Assembly (NCBI GenBank): GCA_035509615.1
Contig: DATJLK010000047.1
Location: 1 to 45,461, forward strand
DNA length: 45,461 nucleotides
Direction: 5' to 3'
Origin: AP-15 sp035509615
GTDB lineage: Bacteria > Pseudomonadota > Alphaproteobacteria > ATCC43930 > CGMCC-115725
The first letter of the stretch is position 1. Each line of letters begins with the position of its first letter. The position numbers were made by a program, and so were the translations under genes. Below, piece by piece: positions 7,689 through 16,291 of this stretch. A model generated the notes under the pieces. That model did not search any database, had not been told where the DNA came from, and saw only the letters and a program-made list of their open reading frames with translations.

Positions 7689-8112
7689 TAAAGGTGCGAT
7701 GCACAAAAACGTGGCAATGCCGGAACCTCCGCGACCGGCCCCGCGCCGGCAATCCGCCGGGCCGCCGCCCCGTCTCGATCGTCGTTCGGTCTTTTGCATC
7801 GACGGACCGGCTTGATGTTCTTCTTGCGCTGGATTGCCGTTAGGATGGCGGGATGTACTCGCCATACGCACGTCGCCTCGGCCCATCTCGCTGGACGAAA
7901 CCGCACCTGAGGTCCCGACGATGCCCTCGCCCGGGGGTCCGGCAGATTGCGGGTGACGCTGTGCCAGCAAGCGCCGTCAGGCTGATGGAGGATCATGTCG
8001 ACCGAGGTTTCGTCCGTCGGCCAATGCCGGACGATCGCCGACAGCCGGGCAACGCTCGCCTCGACGTCCGGGACAAGCCCGGCCACAACAGATACCTGCC
8101 GCTCCCCAGCGC
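7689..8112. other. Intergenic region before pccA with a possible gene remnant
   Basis: About 420 bp separate the cupin promoter from pccA and hold no recognisable gene. On the minus strand, roughly 8090 down to 7930, one open frame reads protein-like (VVAGLVPDVEASVARLSAIV, then TSVDMILHQPDGACWH) with high third-position GC. It lacks a convincing start and fades into low-complexity sequence, so it may be a decayed gene. The pccA promoter should also lie here; no strong -35/-10 pair was seen. Confidence 0.3.
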
Positions 8113-10110
8113 ATGTTTCGCAAGATCCTGATTGCCAATCGCGGCGAGATTGCCTGCCGCGTGATCCGCACCGCACGGCGGATGGGGATCACGACAGTGG
8201 CGGTCTATTCCGAGGCAGACGAGCAGGCAGCGCATGTGCGCGCCGCGGATGAAGCAATCCCGATCGGCCCGCCGCCCTCGGGCGAGAGCTATCTGAGGAT
8301 CGACCGGATCGTCGAAGCCTGCCGCACCAGCGGCGCCGAAGCGGTGCATCCGGGCTACGGTTTCCTGTCGGAGCGGGCGGATTTCGCCTCGGCATTGGCC
8401 GCGGCCGGTGTCGTGTTTGTCGGGCCGGGTCCGCACGCGATTGCGGCAATGGGCGACAAGATCGAGTCAAAAAAGCTCGCCAGCACCGCTGGAGTGTCGA
8501 CCGTGCCCGGCCATCTCGACATCGTACCCGATCCCGAAACCGCGGTTCGGATCGCGCGCGACATCGGCTATCCGGTCATGATCAAGGCGTCGGCAGGCGG
8601 CGGCGGCAAGGGCATGCGGATCGCCGCCAGCGACGACGAGGTCCGCGACGGGTTCCGCGGCGCCACCAGCGAAGCCAGATCGAGTTTTGCCGACGATCGC
8701 ATCTTCATCGAGAAATACATCGAAGAGCCGCGGCACATCGAAATCCAGGTGCTGGGCGATTGCCACGGCAACATCGTTTATCTCGGCGAGCGCGAATGCT
8801 CGATCCAGCGGCGTCATCAAAAGGTGATCGAAGAGGCGCCGAGCCCGTTTCTCGACGGCAATACCCGCGCCGCAATGGGTCGCCAGGCGGTGGCGCTGGC
8901 GCGCGCGGTCGATTATGCCTCGGCCGGCACGGTCGAGTTCATCGTCGATCGGCACCGCAATTTCTACTTTCTCGAAATGAATACGCGGTTGCAGGTCGAG
9001 CATCCGGTGACCGAACTTGTCACCGGGCTTGATCTCGTCGAAATGATGTTGCGGATCGCCGCCGGTGAAAAGCTGCCCTTTTCCCAAAAGGATGTGCGGC
9101 TCGACGGCTGGGCGATCGAAGCCCGCGTGTATGCCGAGGACCCGACACGCGGTTTTCTGCCGTCGACCGGGCGGCTCGTGCGCTATCTGCCGCCCGCGGG
9201 CGATGGTGTGCGGGTCGATGACGGCGTCTATGAAGGGGCCGAGATCAGCCTCTACTACGACCCGATGATCGCCAAGCTTGCGGTTCACGGAGCCGATCGC
9301 GACGCCGCGGTCGAACGAATGAGCCAGGCGCTGGACGGCTTTTATATTGCCGGGCTGCAGCATAATGTCGCGTTTCTGGCGGCGGTTGCCGGCAATGACC
9401 GGTTTCGCCGCGGCGAGTTGTCGACCGATTTCATCGCGCAGGAATTTGCTGCCGGATTTGCGCCGCCGGCGGGGTTTGTCGCGGCCGATCGGATCATCCT
9501 TTTGGCTGCAGCACTCGCCGGCCAGCGGGTTCGCGAAGGCGAGGCGGCGATCGCGGGTCAACTCGTGGACGGCCTCGGGCCGATCGCGGAGGACTGGGCG
9601 ATCCTGCTCGACGGCATGGCACATACCGTCACGGTGCGCTGCGAGGGATCGGCATACCGGATCGAAATCGGCGCCGAGGATGCGGTCGAGAGTGCGGTCG
9701 CGGCGACCGATTGGCGGCCAGGTCAGCCGCTGCTGCGCCTGGTTGTCGGTCCCAGCGCCGCGACCGTGCAGATCGAACGGCTCTCGGCGGTCGAATTCCG
9801 CCTGACCCATGGCGGCGTCGTGCGTCGGGCCCAGGTACTCTCGCCACGCGCCGCCGAGCTCCTGGCGCTGATGCCGCAGAAAAAGCCGCCCGACACCTCG
9901 CGGCTGCTGCTGTCGCCGATGCCGGGCTTGCTGTCGTCGATCGCGGTGGCGCCGGGACAGGAGGTCAAGGCCGGCGAGGCGCTCGCCATCGTCGAGGCGA
10001 TGAAGATGGAAAACGTCCTCCGCGCCGAGCGCGACGGCCGCATCGCTGCGGTTCGCGCCAAACCCGGCGATAGCCTGGCAGTTGACGAGGTCATCCTCGA
10101 ATTCGAATGA
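8113..10110 (+). CDS. pccA: Propionyl-/acetyl-CoA carboxylase alpha subunit (biotin carboxylase plus biotin carrier)
   Basis: This 665-residue protein carries the biotin carboxylase and biotin carrier parts of an acyl-CoA carboxylase. The N-terminal domain starts MFRKILIANRGEIACRVIRTAR. An ATP-grasp with the glycine-rich loop KASAGGGGKGMRIA and the GERECSIQRRHQKVIEEAPS and FLEMNTRLQVEHPVTE blocks follow. The middle region from about residue 450 to 590 corresponds to the BT linker of propionyl-CoA carboxylase type enzymes, with DGFYIAGLQHNVAFLAAV. The C-terminal biotinyl domain has EAMKMEN, with the biotinylated Lys at residue 631, the usual 35 residues from the end. A carboxyltransferase beta subunit is absent from the window. 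Methylcrotonyl-CoA carboxylase alpha is the main alternative; the linker favours propionyl-CoA, hence a role in propionate, odd-chain or valine/isoleucine breakdown. Confidence 0.88.
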   Translation: MFRKILIANRGEIACRVIRTARRMGITTVAVYSEADEQAAHVRAADEAIPIGPPPSGESYLRIDRIVEACRTSGAEAVHPGYGFLSERADFASALAAAGVVFVGPGPHAIAAMGDKIESKKLASTAGVSTVPGHLDIVPDPETAVRIARDIGYPVMIKASAGGGGKGMRIAASDDEVRDGFRGATSEARSSFADDRIFIEKYIEEPRHIEIQVLGDCHGNIVYLGERECSIQRRHQKVIEEAPSPFLDGNTRAAMGRQAVALARAVDYASAGTVEFIVDRHRNFYFLEMNTRLQVEHPVTELVTGLDLVEMMLRIAAGEKLPFSQKDVRLDGWAIEARVYAEDPTRGFLPSTGRLVRYLPPAGDGVRVDDGVYEGAEISLYYDPMIAKLAVHGADRDAAVERMSQALDGFYIAGLQHNVAFLAAVAGNDRFRRGELSTDFIAQEFAAGFAPPAGFVAADRIILLAAALAGQRVREGEAAIAGQLVDGLGPIAEDWAILLDGMAHTVTVRCEGSAYRIEIGAEDAVESAVAATDWRPGQPLLRLVVGPSAATVQIERLSAVEFRLTHGGVVRRAQVLSPRAAELLALMPQKKPPDTSRLLLSPMPGLLSSIAVAPGQEVKAGEALAIVEAMKMENVLRAERDGRIAAVRAKPGDSLAVDEVILEFE

Positions 10111-10231
10111 GCGGCACCGGAGGGGCCGGGTCATTGCCCATGGACGCCGCGTGATTGCGCCGCTGCGCTCGCGACGACCCAGCCCCGCTGTCCACCTCGC
10201 CCGTCTTGGCTACCTCCGCCATGGCCACCTC

Positions 10232-11077
10232 CTAAAGCATCGGCAGCCCGTTCCGGCGGGGTGCAAGCGGGAATGCGCTGTCAATGCGCGCAATCTCCGC
10301 GGCTGAGAGTACCAAATCCCCGGCCCCGGCATTTTCTTGGGTGTGTCCCACGGTTGACGCCTTCGGGATCGTGAACAGCGACGGCCGCCGGGTCAGAAAC
10401 GCCAGCGCCACCTGGCGCGGCGTCGCCTTCTGCTCGCCGGCGATCTCGGCCAGCACCCGGCCGCCAGGTGTGTTCGGCGCCGGAAAACGGTTGTGACCAA
10501 ACGGGCTGTAGCCGACGAGCGCGACGCCGTGCTGCTCGCACCACGGCAGCACCCGATGCTCGATATTGCGCTGGGCAAGATGATAGAGGACCTGGTTGCA
10601 GGCAATCTTGCCTTCACCGGCGAGACCGAGCGCCTCGTCGAGGTCGCGGACATCGAAATTGCTGACGCCCCAACTGCGGATCTTGCCGGCGCGGTGCAGC
10701 TCTTCAAACGCCTCGATCGTCTCGATCAGCGGGTGCGGACCGCGCCAGTGCAGCAGATAGCAGTCGAGCCGGTCGGTGCGCAGCCGCGCCAGCGAACGCT
10801 CGCATGCCTGCCGCGTCCCCGAACGCGAGGCGTTCTGCGGCATCACCTTGGAGACGAGAAAAACCGCGTCTCGGCGCCCGGCAATCGCCTCGCCGACCAG
10901 CTCTTCGGCGACACCCGATCCATAAAGCTCGGCGGTGTCGATATGGGTCATGCCGAGGTCGAGACCACGCCGCAGCGCCGCGACAGCGTCATCGTGGCGA
11001 GCCTGTTCGAGATACCAGGTGCCAAAACCGATTGCCGCCACCTCGCGGCCGGTCGGGCCGAACCATCGCCGATGCAT
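10232..11077 (-). CDS. Aldo/keto reductase
   Basis: This 281-residue TIM-barrel oxidoreductase carries the complete aldo/keto reductase tetrad: Asp47 and Tyr52 in HIDTAELYGSG, Lys77 in LVSKVMP and His110 in CYLLHWRG. The later IRSWGVSNFDVRDLDEAL and YSPFGHNRFP segments and the NADPH-binding TIPKASTVGHTQENAGA stretch are also standard. Such enzymes reduce aldehydes and ketones with NADPH; the physiological substrate is not deducible. A GGAGG Shine-Dalgarno lies six bases before the ATG at 11077. The PfpI-family gene is 27 bp upstream in the same direction, suggesting a two-gene unit concerned with reactive carbonyl or oxidative stress. Confidence 0.92.
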   Translation of the reverse strand: MHRRWFGPTGREVAAIGFGTWYLEQARHDDAVAALRRGLDLGMTHIDTAELYGSGVAEELVGEAIAGRRDAVFLVSKVMPQNASRSGTRQACERSLARLRTDRLDCYLLHWRGPHPLIETIEAFEELHRAGKIRSWGVSNFDVRDLDEALGLAGEGKIACNQVLYHLAQRNIEHRVLPWCEQHGVALVGYSPFGHNRFPAPNTPGGRVLAEIAGEQKATPRQVALAFLTRRPSLFTIPKASTVGHTQENAGAGDLVLSAAEIARIDSAFPLAPRRNGLPML

Positions 11078-11104
11078 TGCTCACCTCCGTGACGCTGCAG
11101 GGCG

Positions 11105-11671
11105 CTATGCCGCATTAGCGCCGATTTTTGCCTGCGCAAACAGCCTCAGCATTTCGCGGTTGAAAGCCGGGATGTCGTCCGGCTTGCGGCTGGTCAAAAG
11201 ATTACCATCGATGACCGTTTCGCGATCGACCCATTCGGCGCCGGCGTTCTCAAGGTCGGTCTTGAGCGACGGCCACGACGTCATCCTGCGGCCGCGCGCC
11301 GCCCCGGCTTCGATGATCGACCACGGTCCATGACAGATCGCCGCTACCGGTTTGCCGGCGTCGAAAAAGGCTCTGACAAACGCCGCCGCCTGCGGCTCCA
11401 GCCGAAGCTTGTCGGGGTTCATCACCCCGCCCGGCAGCAATAGCGCGTGGAAATTCCCGGGCTGCGCCTGCTCGAGCTTGAGATCGACCGGCAAGCTGCG
11501 GCCCCAATTGGTAAACTCCCAGCTCTTCACCTCCTGGTCCTTCGGCGATACGATCCTGGTCTCGGCTCCGGCCTCGTCAAGGACCTTGCGCGGCTCGGTC
11601 AGCTCGACCTGTTCGAAACCATCGGTGACAAGGATCGCGACCTTTAATCCATTCAAAGCTTTATCCACCAT
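11105..11671 (-). CDS. DJ-1/PfpI family protein (type 1 glutamine amidotransferase-like)
   Basis: The 188-residue protein has the PfpI fold. GLKVAILVTDGFEQVELTEP carries the conserved acidic residue near position 20, HALLLPGGVMNPDKLR is the oxyanion strand, and AAICHGPWSIIEAG is the nucleophile elbow with Cys113-His114. The C-terminal GAEWVDRETVIDGNLLTSRKPDDIPAFN is typical of the PfpI/YhbO branch, members of which have been linked to glyoxal/methylglyoxal detoxification and stress survival. The ATG at 11671 is preferred because GAGGGACGGG lies at ribosome-binding distance; an ATG at 11686 is possible. It precedes the aldo/keto reductase. Confidence 0.92.
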   Translation of the reverse strand: MVDKALNGLKVAILVTDGFEQVELTEPRKVLDEAGAETRIVSPKDQEVKSWEFTNWGRSLPVDLKLEQAQPGNFHALLLPGGVMNPDKLRLEPQAAAFVRAFFDAGKPVAAICHGPWSIIEAGAARGRRMTSWPSLKTDLENAGAEWVDRETVIDGNLLTSRKPDDIPAFNREMLRLFAQAKIGANAA

Positions 11672-11930
11672 CGTCCCGTCCCTCATTGGGGTTGTGACAG
11701 CCGTGGCTGCCTGCCGGGCAAACAATCGGGAAGCGCCGGGGTGCCCGCATCGGCGCGAGGCCGGCCGGCCAATCGGCCGCCGGAGAACAGGTTGCGGCAG
11801 TCGGAGCTGAACCGGTTCGCGAGTTGCTGCGCCTTTTTGCCCAGCAAGCCTTATCGATCGTGACCGGTCCAAAACGCGCTGAGCGGTCCCATTTGCCACA
11901 TAGCCATCCCGCGGATCAGAGAGACAGCGC

Positions 11931-12371
11931 ATGTCCGACGCCTACGATTTGCAACGCTTTGTCGATGCGCAAAACCCGGTTTACGATTCCGTGCGCGGTG
12001 AGCTTGGCGCCGGCCGCAAACGCAGTCACTGGATGTGGTTCGTGTTTCCGCAGATCAGCGGTCTCGGCATCAGTCCGATGGCGCGGCGCTATGCGATCTC
12101 GTCGCTGGCAGAGGCCGAGGCTTATCTAGATCATCCGATCCTCGGTCCACGGTTGCGCGAATGCACCGGTTTGGTGACGGCGGTCGCCGGCCGCACGATC
12201 GAAGAGATCTTTGGCCGTCCGGACGATATCAAATTCCGCTCGTCGATGACGCTCTTTGCCCACGCGACCCGCGACAACGAAATCTTCACCGCCGCGATCA
12301 CGAAATATTTTCGCGACGGTTTTGATCCGCTGACACTCGAGCGGCTGTGCCAGGTCGGGTCAAGGAGCTAG
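11931..12371 (+). CDS. DUF1810 family protein
   Basis: The 146-residue protein matches the DUF1810 pattern: DLQRFVDAQNPVYDSVRGEL, a charged turn followed by SHWMWFVFPQISGLG, then ARRYAISSLAEAEAYLDHPI, LGPRLRECTGLV, IFGRPDDIKFRSSMTLF and a C-terminal FDPLTLERL. The family is widespread, small and cytosolic with no established activity. An AGAGAG sequence precedes the start. The 259 bp upstream to the PfpI gene contain no supported gene and must hold both divergent promoters. It is convergent with mutS, 83 bp away. Confidence 0.88.
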   Translation: MSDAYDLQRFVDAQNPVYDSVRGELGAGRKRSHWMWFVFPQISGLGISPMARRYAISSLAEAEAYLDHPILGPRLRECTGLVTAVAGRTIEEIFGRPDDIKFRSSMTLFAHATRDNEIFTAAITKYFRDGFDPLTLERLCQVGSRS

Positions 12372-12454
12372 ATACGGCAACCCGCCGATCGTCGGGCACC
12401 CCGGCGGCCGCTTGTGCGCCGCTGTCGGCAAGCCCGGCGGCGGTGTCTGGGCGC

Positions 12455-15109
12455 CTAGTTCGCCGCCAACGCCCTGAGGCGGTAGAGGAGGTCGAGCGCC
12501 TCGCGGGGGGTGAGTTCGTCCGGGCGGATGTCGCGCAACAGCGCCTCGGCGGCGGATTCAGCGGCGGCCGGGACAGGGCTATGAACCCGGCGGGCGGCGC
12601 TGAACAGCGGCAGATCGTCGGCGAGGCGAGCGAGGGCGCCGCCTTGTTCGCCCTTTTCCAGGATCTCGAGCACTTCTTCGGCGCGGGCGGTGACCGATTT
12701 GGGCAGGCCGGCGAGCCTGGCGACATGGATGCCGTAGCTGCGATCGGCGGTGCCGGGACCGACCTCGTGCAAAAAGACGACCTCGCCCTTCCACTCCTTG
12801 ACCCGCATCGTATGACAGGCGAGGGCCGGCAGTTTCGCGGCGAGTGCGGTCAACTCATGATAATGGGTCGCAAACAAGGTACGGCAGCGGTTGACGCCGT
12901 GCAGATGCTCGAGCGTTGCCCAGGCGATCGACAGCCCGTCAAAAGTAGCCGTGCCGCGGCCGATCTCGTCGAGTATCACAAAGGAGGACGGTCCGGCCTG
13001 GTTGAGGATCGCCGCGGTCTCGACCATCTCGACCATGAAGGTCGAGCGGCCGCGCGCCAGATCGTCGGCCGCCCCGACGCGGCTGAACAGGCGATCGACG
13101 ACGCCGATGCGGGCAGCCCGCGCCGGCACATACGACCCCATTTGAGCCAGGATCGCGATCAGCGCGTTCTGGCGCAAAAACGTGCTTTTGCCGGCCATGT
13201 TGGGGCCGGTCACGAGCCAGATCCGCGCCTCGTCCAGGACGCAATCATTGGCGACAAAACCGTCGCCGCCGGAATTGGCGAGACCTGCCTCGACGGTTGG
13301 ATGACGGCCGCCGGCGATCTCGAAAGCGCTGCCGGCCTCGACGACCGCCCGCACCCAAGCGCCCTCTGCCGCGCGCTCGGCCAATGCACTTACCACGTCA
13401 AGGCTCGCCAACGCGGCGGCCGCCTCGGCAATCGCGGCGCGGCGCCCGATGATCTCGGCGACGAGCTCGTCGTAGAGTTGCAGTTCCAAGGTCAGCGCCC
13501 GCTCGGCGGCGCTGGCAATCTTGGTCTCGAGCTGGGCAAGTTCGGCCGTCGTATAGCGCTGGGCCCCGGCCATTGTCTGCCGGTGGATAAATTCCGGCCC
13601 GAGCTTGCCGGCATGGCTGGCCGAAACCTCGACATAATAGCCGATCACGTTGTTGTGGCGGATCTTCAGCGCGGCCACCCCGGTCAGGGCGGCATATTGC
13701 GCCTGAAGCGCCGCGATCATCCGGCGGCTCTCGTCGCGCAATCGCCGCCATTCGTCGAGTTCGTCGGAATAACCGCCGGCGATGAATGCGCCGTCGCGGG
13801 CGAAAAGCGGCAATTCGTCGGCGAGCGCCTGGCGCAGCCGATCGACAACGGCGCCATGCTCGCCGAGACCGCGCCGCGCCTCAGCCAGAAGCTCGGGTAG
13901 CGGCACCAGGCCGGGTTCGGCCAAGGTGTCGCGCAAGGCGGCGGTCTCGCCCAGCGCCTGGCGCAGTGCGGCGAGATCGCGCGGGCCGCCACGGCCGAGA
14001 CCGAGCCTTGTCAAGGCGCGTTCGATATCGGGACAATGACGCAACCGCTCGCGGACCGCCGCGCGTAGGTCCGGGCGGTCGACAAAAAAGCCGACCGCGT
14101 CGAGACGAGCGGCGATGGCTGCGGCATCGGTCAGCGGGCCGGCGAGATGATCGGCCAGGAGCCGCGCGCCGGCGGCGGTCAAGCTGCGGTCGACCGTTGC
14201 CAGCAGACTGCCGCGGCGCTCTCCCGAAGCGGCTGTCACCAGTTCGAGATTGCGCCGGGTGGCGGCGTCGATCTGCATGACCTTGTCGGGCATCACCCGG
14301 CGCGGCGGATCGAGCAGCAGCGTATTGCGCTGCTGGGTCAGGCCGACGTAATCGACCAAGGCCCCCGCCGCAGCGATTTCGGCTCGGCTGAAGCTGCCAA
14401 ATCCGTCAAGCGCGCCGACCCCGTAAAAGCTTTCGAGCCGTCGCCGGGCAGCGTCGCTTTCAAAGCGGAGGTTGGGCAACGGGGTCAGCGCCGGCCGCCA
14501 ATCACCCAGGGTTTCACCGAGCGCCGCGCGGGCAAGCATGCGCTCGGACAGCAAAATCTCGCCCGGAGCGATGCGGGCGAGATCGCCGGGTAACGCCGGC
14601 ATACTGGTCGGCGCCAGCGCAAACGCCCCGGTCGACAGGTCGAGCCAGGCAAGGCCCAACTCGCCGCCGGCTTCGGCGAGGCCGGCTAGGTAGTTGTGAC
14701 GGCGGGCGTCGAGCAGCCCCTCTTCGGTCAGCGTCCCGGCGGTCACGACACGGACGACGGCGCGGCGCACCGGGCCTTTGGCGCCGCGCTTTCTGGCTGC
14801 GGCCGGGTCCTCGATCTGATCGCAGATCGCGACCCTGAACCCGGCGCGGATCAGCCGAGCGAGATAGTTCTCGGCGGTATGCACCGGGACGCCACACATC
14901 GGAATATCGGCGCCGTCGTGCCGCCCGCGCTTGGTCAGCGCGATGTCGAGCGCCTGCGAGGCGGCAACTGCATCGTCAAAAAACAACTCGAAAAAGTCGC
15001 CCATCCGGAAAAACAGCAGACAGCCGGGGTTGGCCGTCTTGATCTCGAAATACTGCGCCATGACCGGCGAGGCCGCGGCGGCGGGATCGGCGCGGAGGGT
15101 TGCGGTCAT
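12455..15109 (-). CDS. mutS: DNA mismatch repair protein MutS
   Basis: MutS recognises base mismatches and recruits MutL. The 884-residue protein has normal length and domain order. The N-terminal mismatch-reading domain has MAQYFEIKTANPGCLLFFRMGDFFELFFDDA, including the Phe-x-Glu mismatch-contacting region near residues 35-42. Connector, core and clamp domains follow, then the ABC ATPase with Walker A TGPNMAGKST (Lys641), the signature STFMVEMVETAAIL, the Walker B FVILDEIGRGTATFDG, and ATHYHELTALA. The C-terminus ends in a helical dimerisation region. The ATG at 15109 fits the length of relatives although no clear Shine-Dalgarno is visible. It stands alone. Confidence 0.97.
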   Translation of the reverse strand: MTATLRADPAAAASPVMAQYFEIKTANPGCLLFFRMGDFFELFFDDAVAASQALDIALTKRGRHDGADIPMCGVPVHTAENYLARLIRAGFRVAICDQIEDPAAARKRGAKGPVRRAVVRVVTAGTLTEEGLLDARRHNYLAGLAEAGGELGLAWLDLSTGAFALAPTSMPALPGDLARIAPGEILLSERMLARAALGETLGDWRPALTPLPNLRFESDAARRRLESFYGVGALDGFGSFSRAEIAAAGALVDYVGLTQQRNTLLLDPPRRVMPDKVMQIDAATRRNLELVTAASGERRGSLLATVDRSLTAAGARLLADHLAGPLTDAAAIAARLDAVGFFVDRPDLRAAVRERLRHCPDIERALTRLGLGRGGPRDLAALRQALGETAALRDTLAEPGLVPLPELLAEARRGLGEHGAVVDRLRQALADELPLFARDGAFIAGGYSDELDEWRRLRDESRRMIAALQAQYAALTGVAALKIRHNNVIGYYVEVSASHAGKLGPEFIHRQTMAGAQRYTTAELAQLETKIASAAERALTLELQLYDELVAEIIGRRAAIAEAAAALASLDVVSALAERAAEGAWVRAVVEAGSAFEIAGGRHPTVEAGLANSGGDGFVANDCVLDEARIWLVTGPNMAGKSTFLRQNALIAILAQMGSYVPARAARIGVVDRLFSRVGAADDLARGRSTFMVEMVETAAILNQAGPSSFVILDEIGRGTATFDGLSIAWATLEHLHGVNRCRTLFATHYHELTALAAKLPALACHTMRVKEWKGEVVFLHEVGPGTADRSYGIHVARLAGLPKSVTARAEEVLEILEKGEQGGALARLADDLPLFSAARRVHSPVPAAAESAAEALLRDIRPDELTPREALDLLYRLRALAAN

Positions 15110-15215
15110 CAGCGGCGGGCGAACAGAGCAGGCAATCGGCCAACAATACCACGACTTTGGCTCACAGGCGAAACCGCTGATCAGGCACGAAGCGGTTGGG
15201 CGGGGCGGGCAACCC

Positions 15216-15251
15216 GATACCGGGCGTCAGGGTGATACCGGGCGTCAGGGT
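15216..15251. repeat. 18-bp perfect tandem duplication
   Basis: The unit GATACCGGGCGTCAGGGT is present twice head to tail, upstream of both mutS (leftward) and the membrane-protein gene (rightward). An independent 18-bp duplication occurs 130 bp further right. Region 15110-15432 has no supported gene apart from these repeats. Confidence 0.75.
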
Positions 15252-15382
15252 CGCGAGGCTGGAAAATTTGCTCGGATCCGATTAAGGACGCGCAAAGCTT
15301 TGCTGCAATGAGCGGGTGTCGACCGTCGACGGAATTAATCGACCTCGGCGGCGGCGAGGGTTTCCGGGTAGCATTGGTCCAT

Positions 15383-15418
15383 TCAAGCGGGCGGATGCGT
15401 TCGAGCGGGCGGATACGA
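15383..15418. repeat. Imperfect 18-bp tandem duplication
   Basis: Two adjacent 18-base units share the core AGCGGGCGGAT and differ at only a few positions. They end about 15 bases before the start of the next gene, so they lie in its leader and could affect promoter or ribosome-binding-site spacing. They could also be translated in frame (KRADAFERAD) if an upstream start is used. Confidence 0.65.
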
Positions 15419-15432
15419 AAGAGAGGATCGGG

Positions 15433-15957
15433 ATGAGCCAGGATCCCGCACCATTGCCGGTAGTCCGCGAGGCGGTGGCCTCGTTTCCGGACCGCGCGCA
15501 TTTTCACCTTGCGGTCGTGAACCTGCTCGCCGCCGGTTTTGCACCGACCGATCTGTCGGTGCTGGCCTCGCATGATTCGCTGGCCGTGGCAGGCGAGCCG
15601 GCGACCGGAAAACCATCGCTATTGCCGGCCGGGCTCAGCGACGAGATCAACTTCATCGCGCCGCTGACGCTTGCCGGCTTTATTGTCTTGTCCGGCGGGC
15701 CGATTGCCGTCGCTTTGGCGGCTCTGGTCGGCGCCGGGCTTGGCGGCGCGGCGCTGAAGGAATTGTTCGACGATTTCACCGCCCCGGCTCACAGTGAGGA
15801 TTTCCAGGCGGCGTTGAAGGCTGGGGCGGCGTTGTTGTGGGCGCGCTGTAGCGGCCCCGACCGCGAAGTCATCGCGCTTCGCATCCTCGAAGAGGCCGGC
15901 GGGCGTCATGTCCATATCCATGGCCGCCCGGTCGACCCCGCCGGCAGCGATGCATGA
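15433..15957 (+). CDS. Hypothetical membrane-associated protein
   Basis: This 174-residue protein was not assigned to a named family. The N-terminal 60 residues (VREAVASFPDRAHFHLAVVN, then LLAAGFAPTDLSVLASHDSL) resemble the small alpha/beta domain of general-stress or envelope-stress proteins in which a helix pair precedes a glycine-rich hydrophobic segment. That segment, about residues 75-105 (IAPLTLAGFIVLSGGPIAVA onward), could be one long or two short membrane helices. The C-terminus (ALRILEEAGGRHVHIHGRPV) looks like a second alpha/beta unit. GAGAGG at ribosome-binding distance supports the ATG at 15433; an upstream in-frame start at 15316 would add 39 residues. A role in stress response is only a guess. 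Confidence 0.65.
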   Translation: MSQDPAPLPVVREAVASFPDRAHFHLAVVNLLAAGFAPTDLSVLASHDSLAVAGEPATGKPSLLPAGLSDEINFIAPLTLAGFIVLSGGPIAVALAALVGAGLGGAALKELFDDFTAPAHSEDFQAALKAGAALLWARCSGPDREVIALRILEEAGGRHVHIHGRPVDPAGSDA

Positions 15958-16291
15958 CGGCGTACCCGCCCAGCCGGGCGGAGCGAGGTTCCAGTCGCCG
16001 ACCGCCTGCTCGGTCGCTGCACGGTTCTGTTTGCCGATTCCTCGTGGATCTCGGGCCAAAGGCTGGTGCCGGCGTCCAATGGTCGCTCGATGTTCCGCCC
16101 GCGTCGAAAGGCGGAAATGAGAGTGGCCTGAACCGGACGGATGGATCGAGTCTCGGGTCCCGCGGCGCCGCACTCTCGGCAGCAATCGCGCCAGCAATCT
16201 CGATTGAGTGGTATCGTCTTTCGTGGCTCCGATCAGGTGTTCATGATCCGCAAAGGCCGCCGCCCGCTAGCGGGATAGAGGAGAGGAAGCG
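15958..16291. other. Intergenic region between the membrane-protein gene and the first LLM gene
   Basis: No gene is supported in these 334 bp. A GC-rich inverted repeat CCGCCC-AGCC-GGGCGG (about 15967-15982) just after the stop could act as a weak transcription barrier but lacks a T-tract. The promoter of the following oxidoreductase should lie here; no obvious box was seen. Confidence 0.4.

Noticed and set aside
8467..10134. 555-codon open frame on the minus strand opposite pccA
   Set aside because: Fully antisense to pccA, rich in Arg, His, Asp and Gly as expected from the complementary strand of a GC-rich gene.
12347..13900. Long open frame on the plus strand opposite mutS
   Set aside because: It is antisense to a complete, motif-bearing mutS and its translation is a GC-rich mirror sequence with no recognisable domain.
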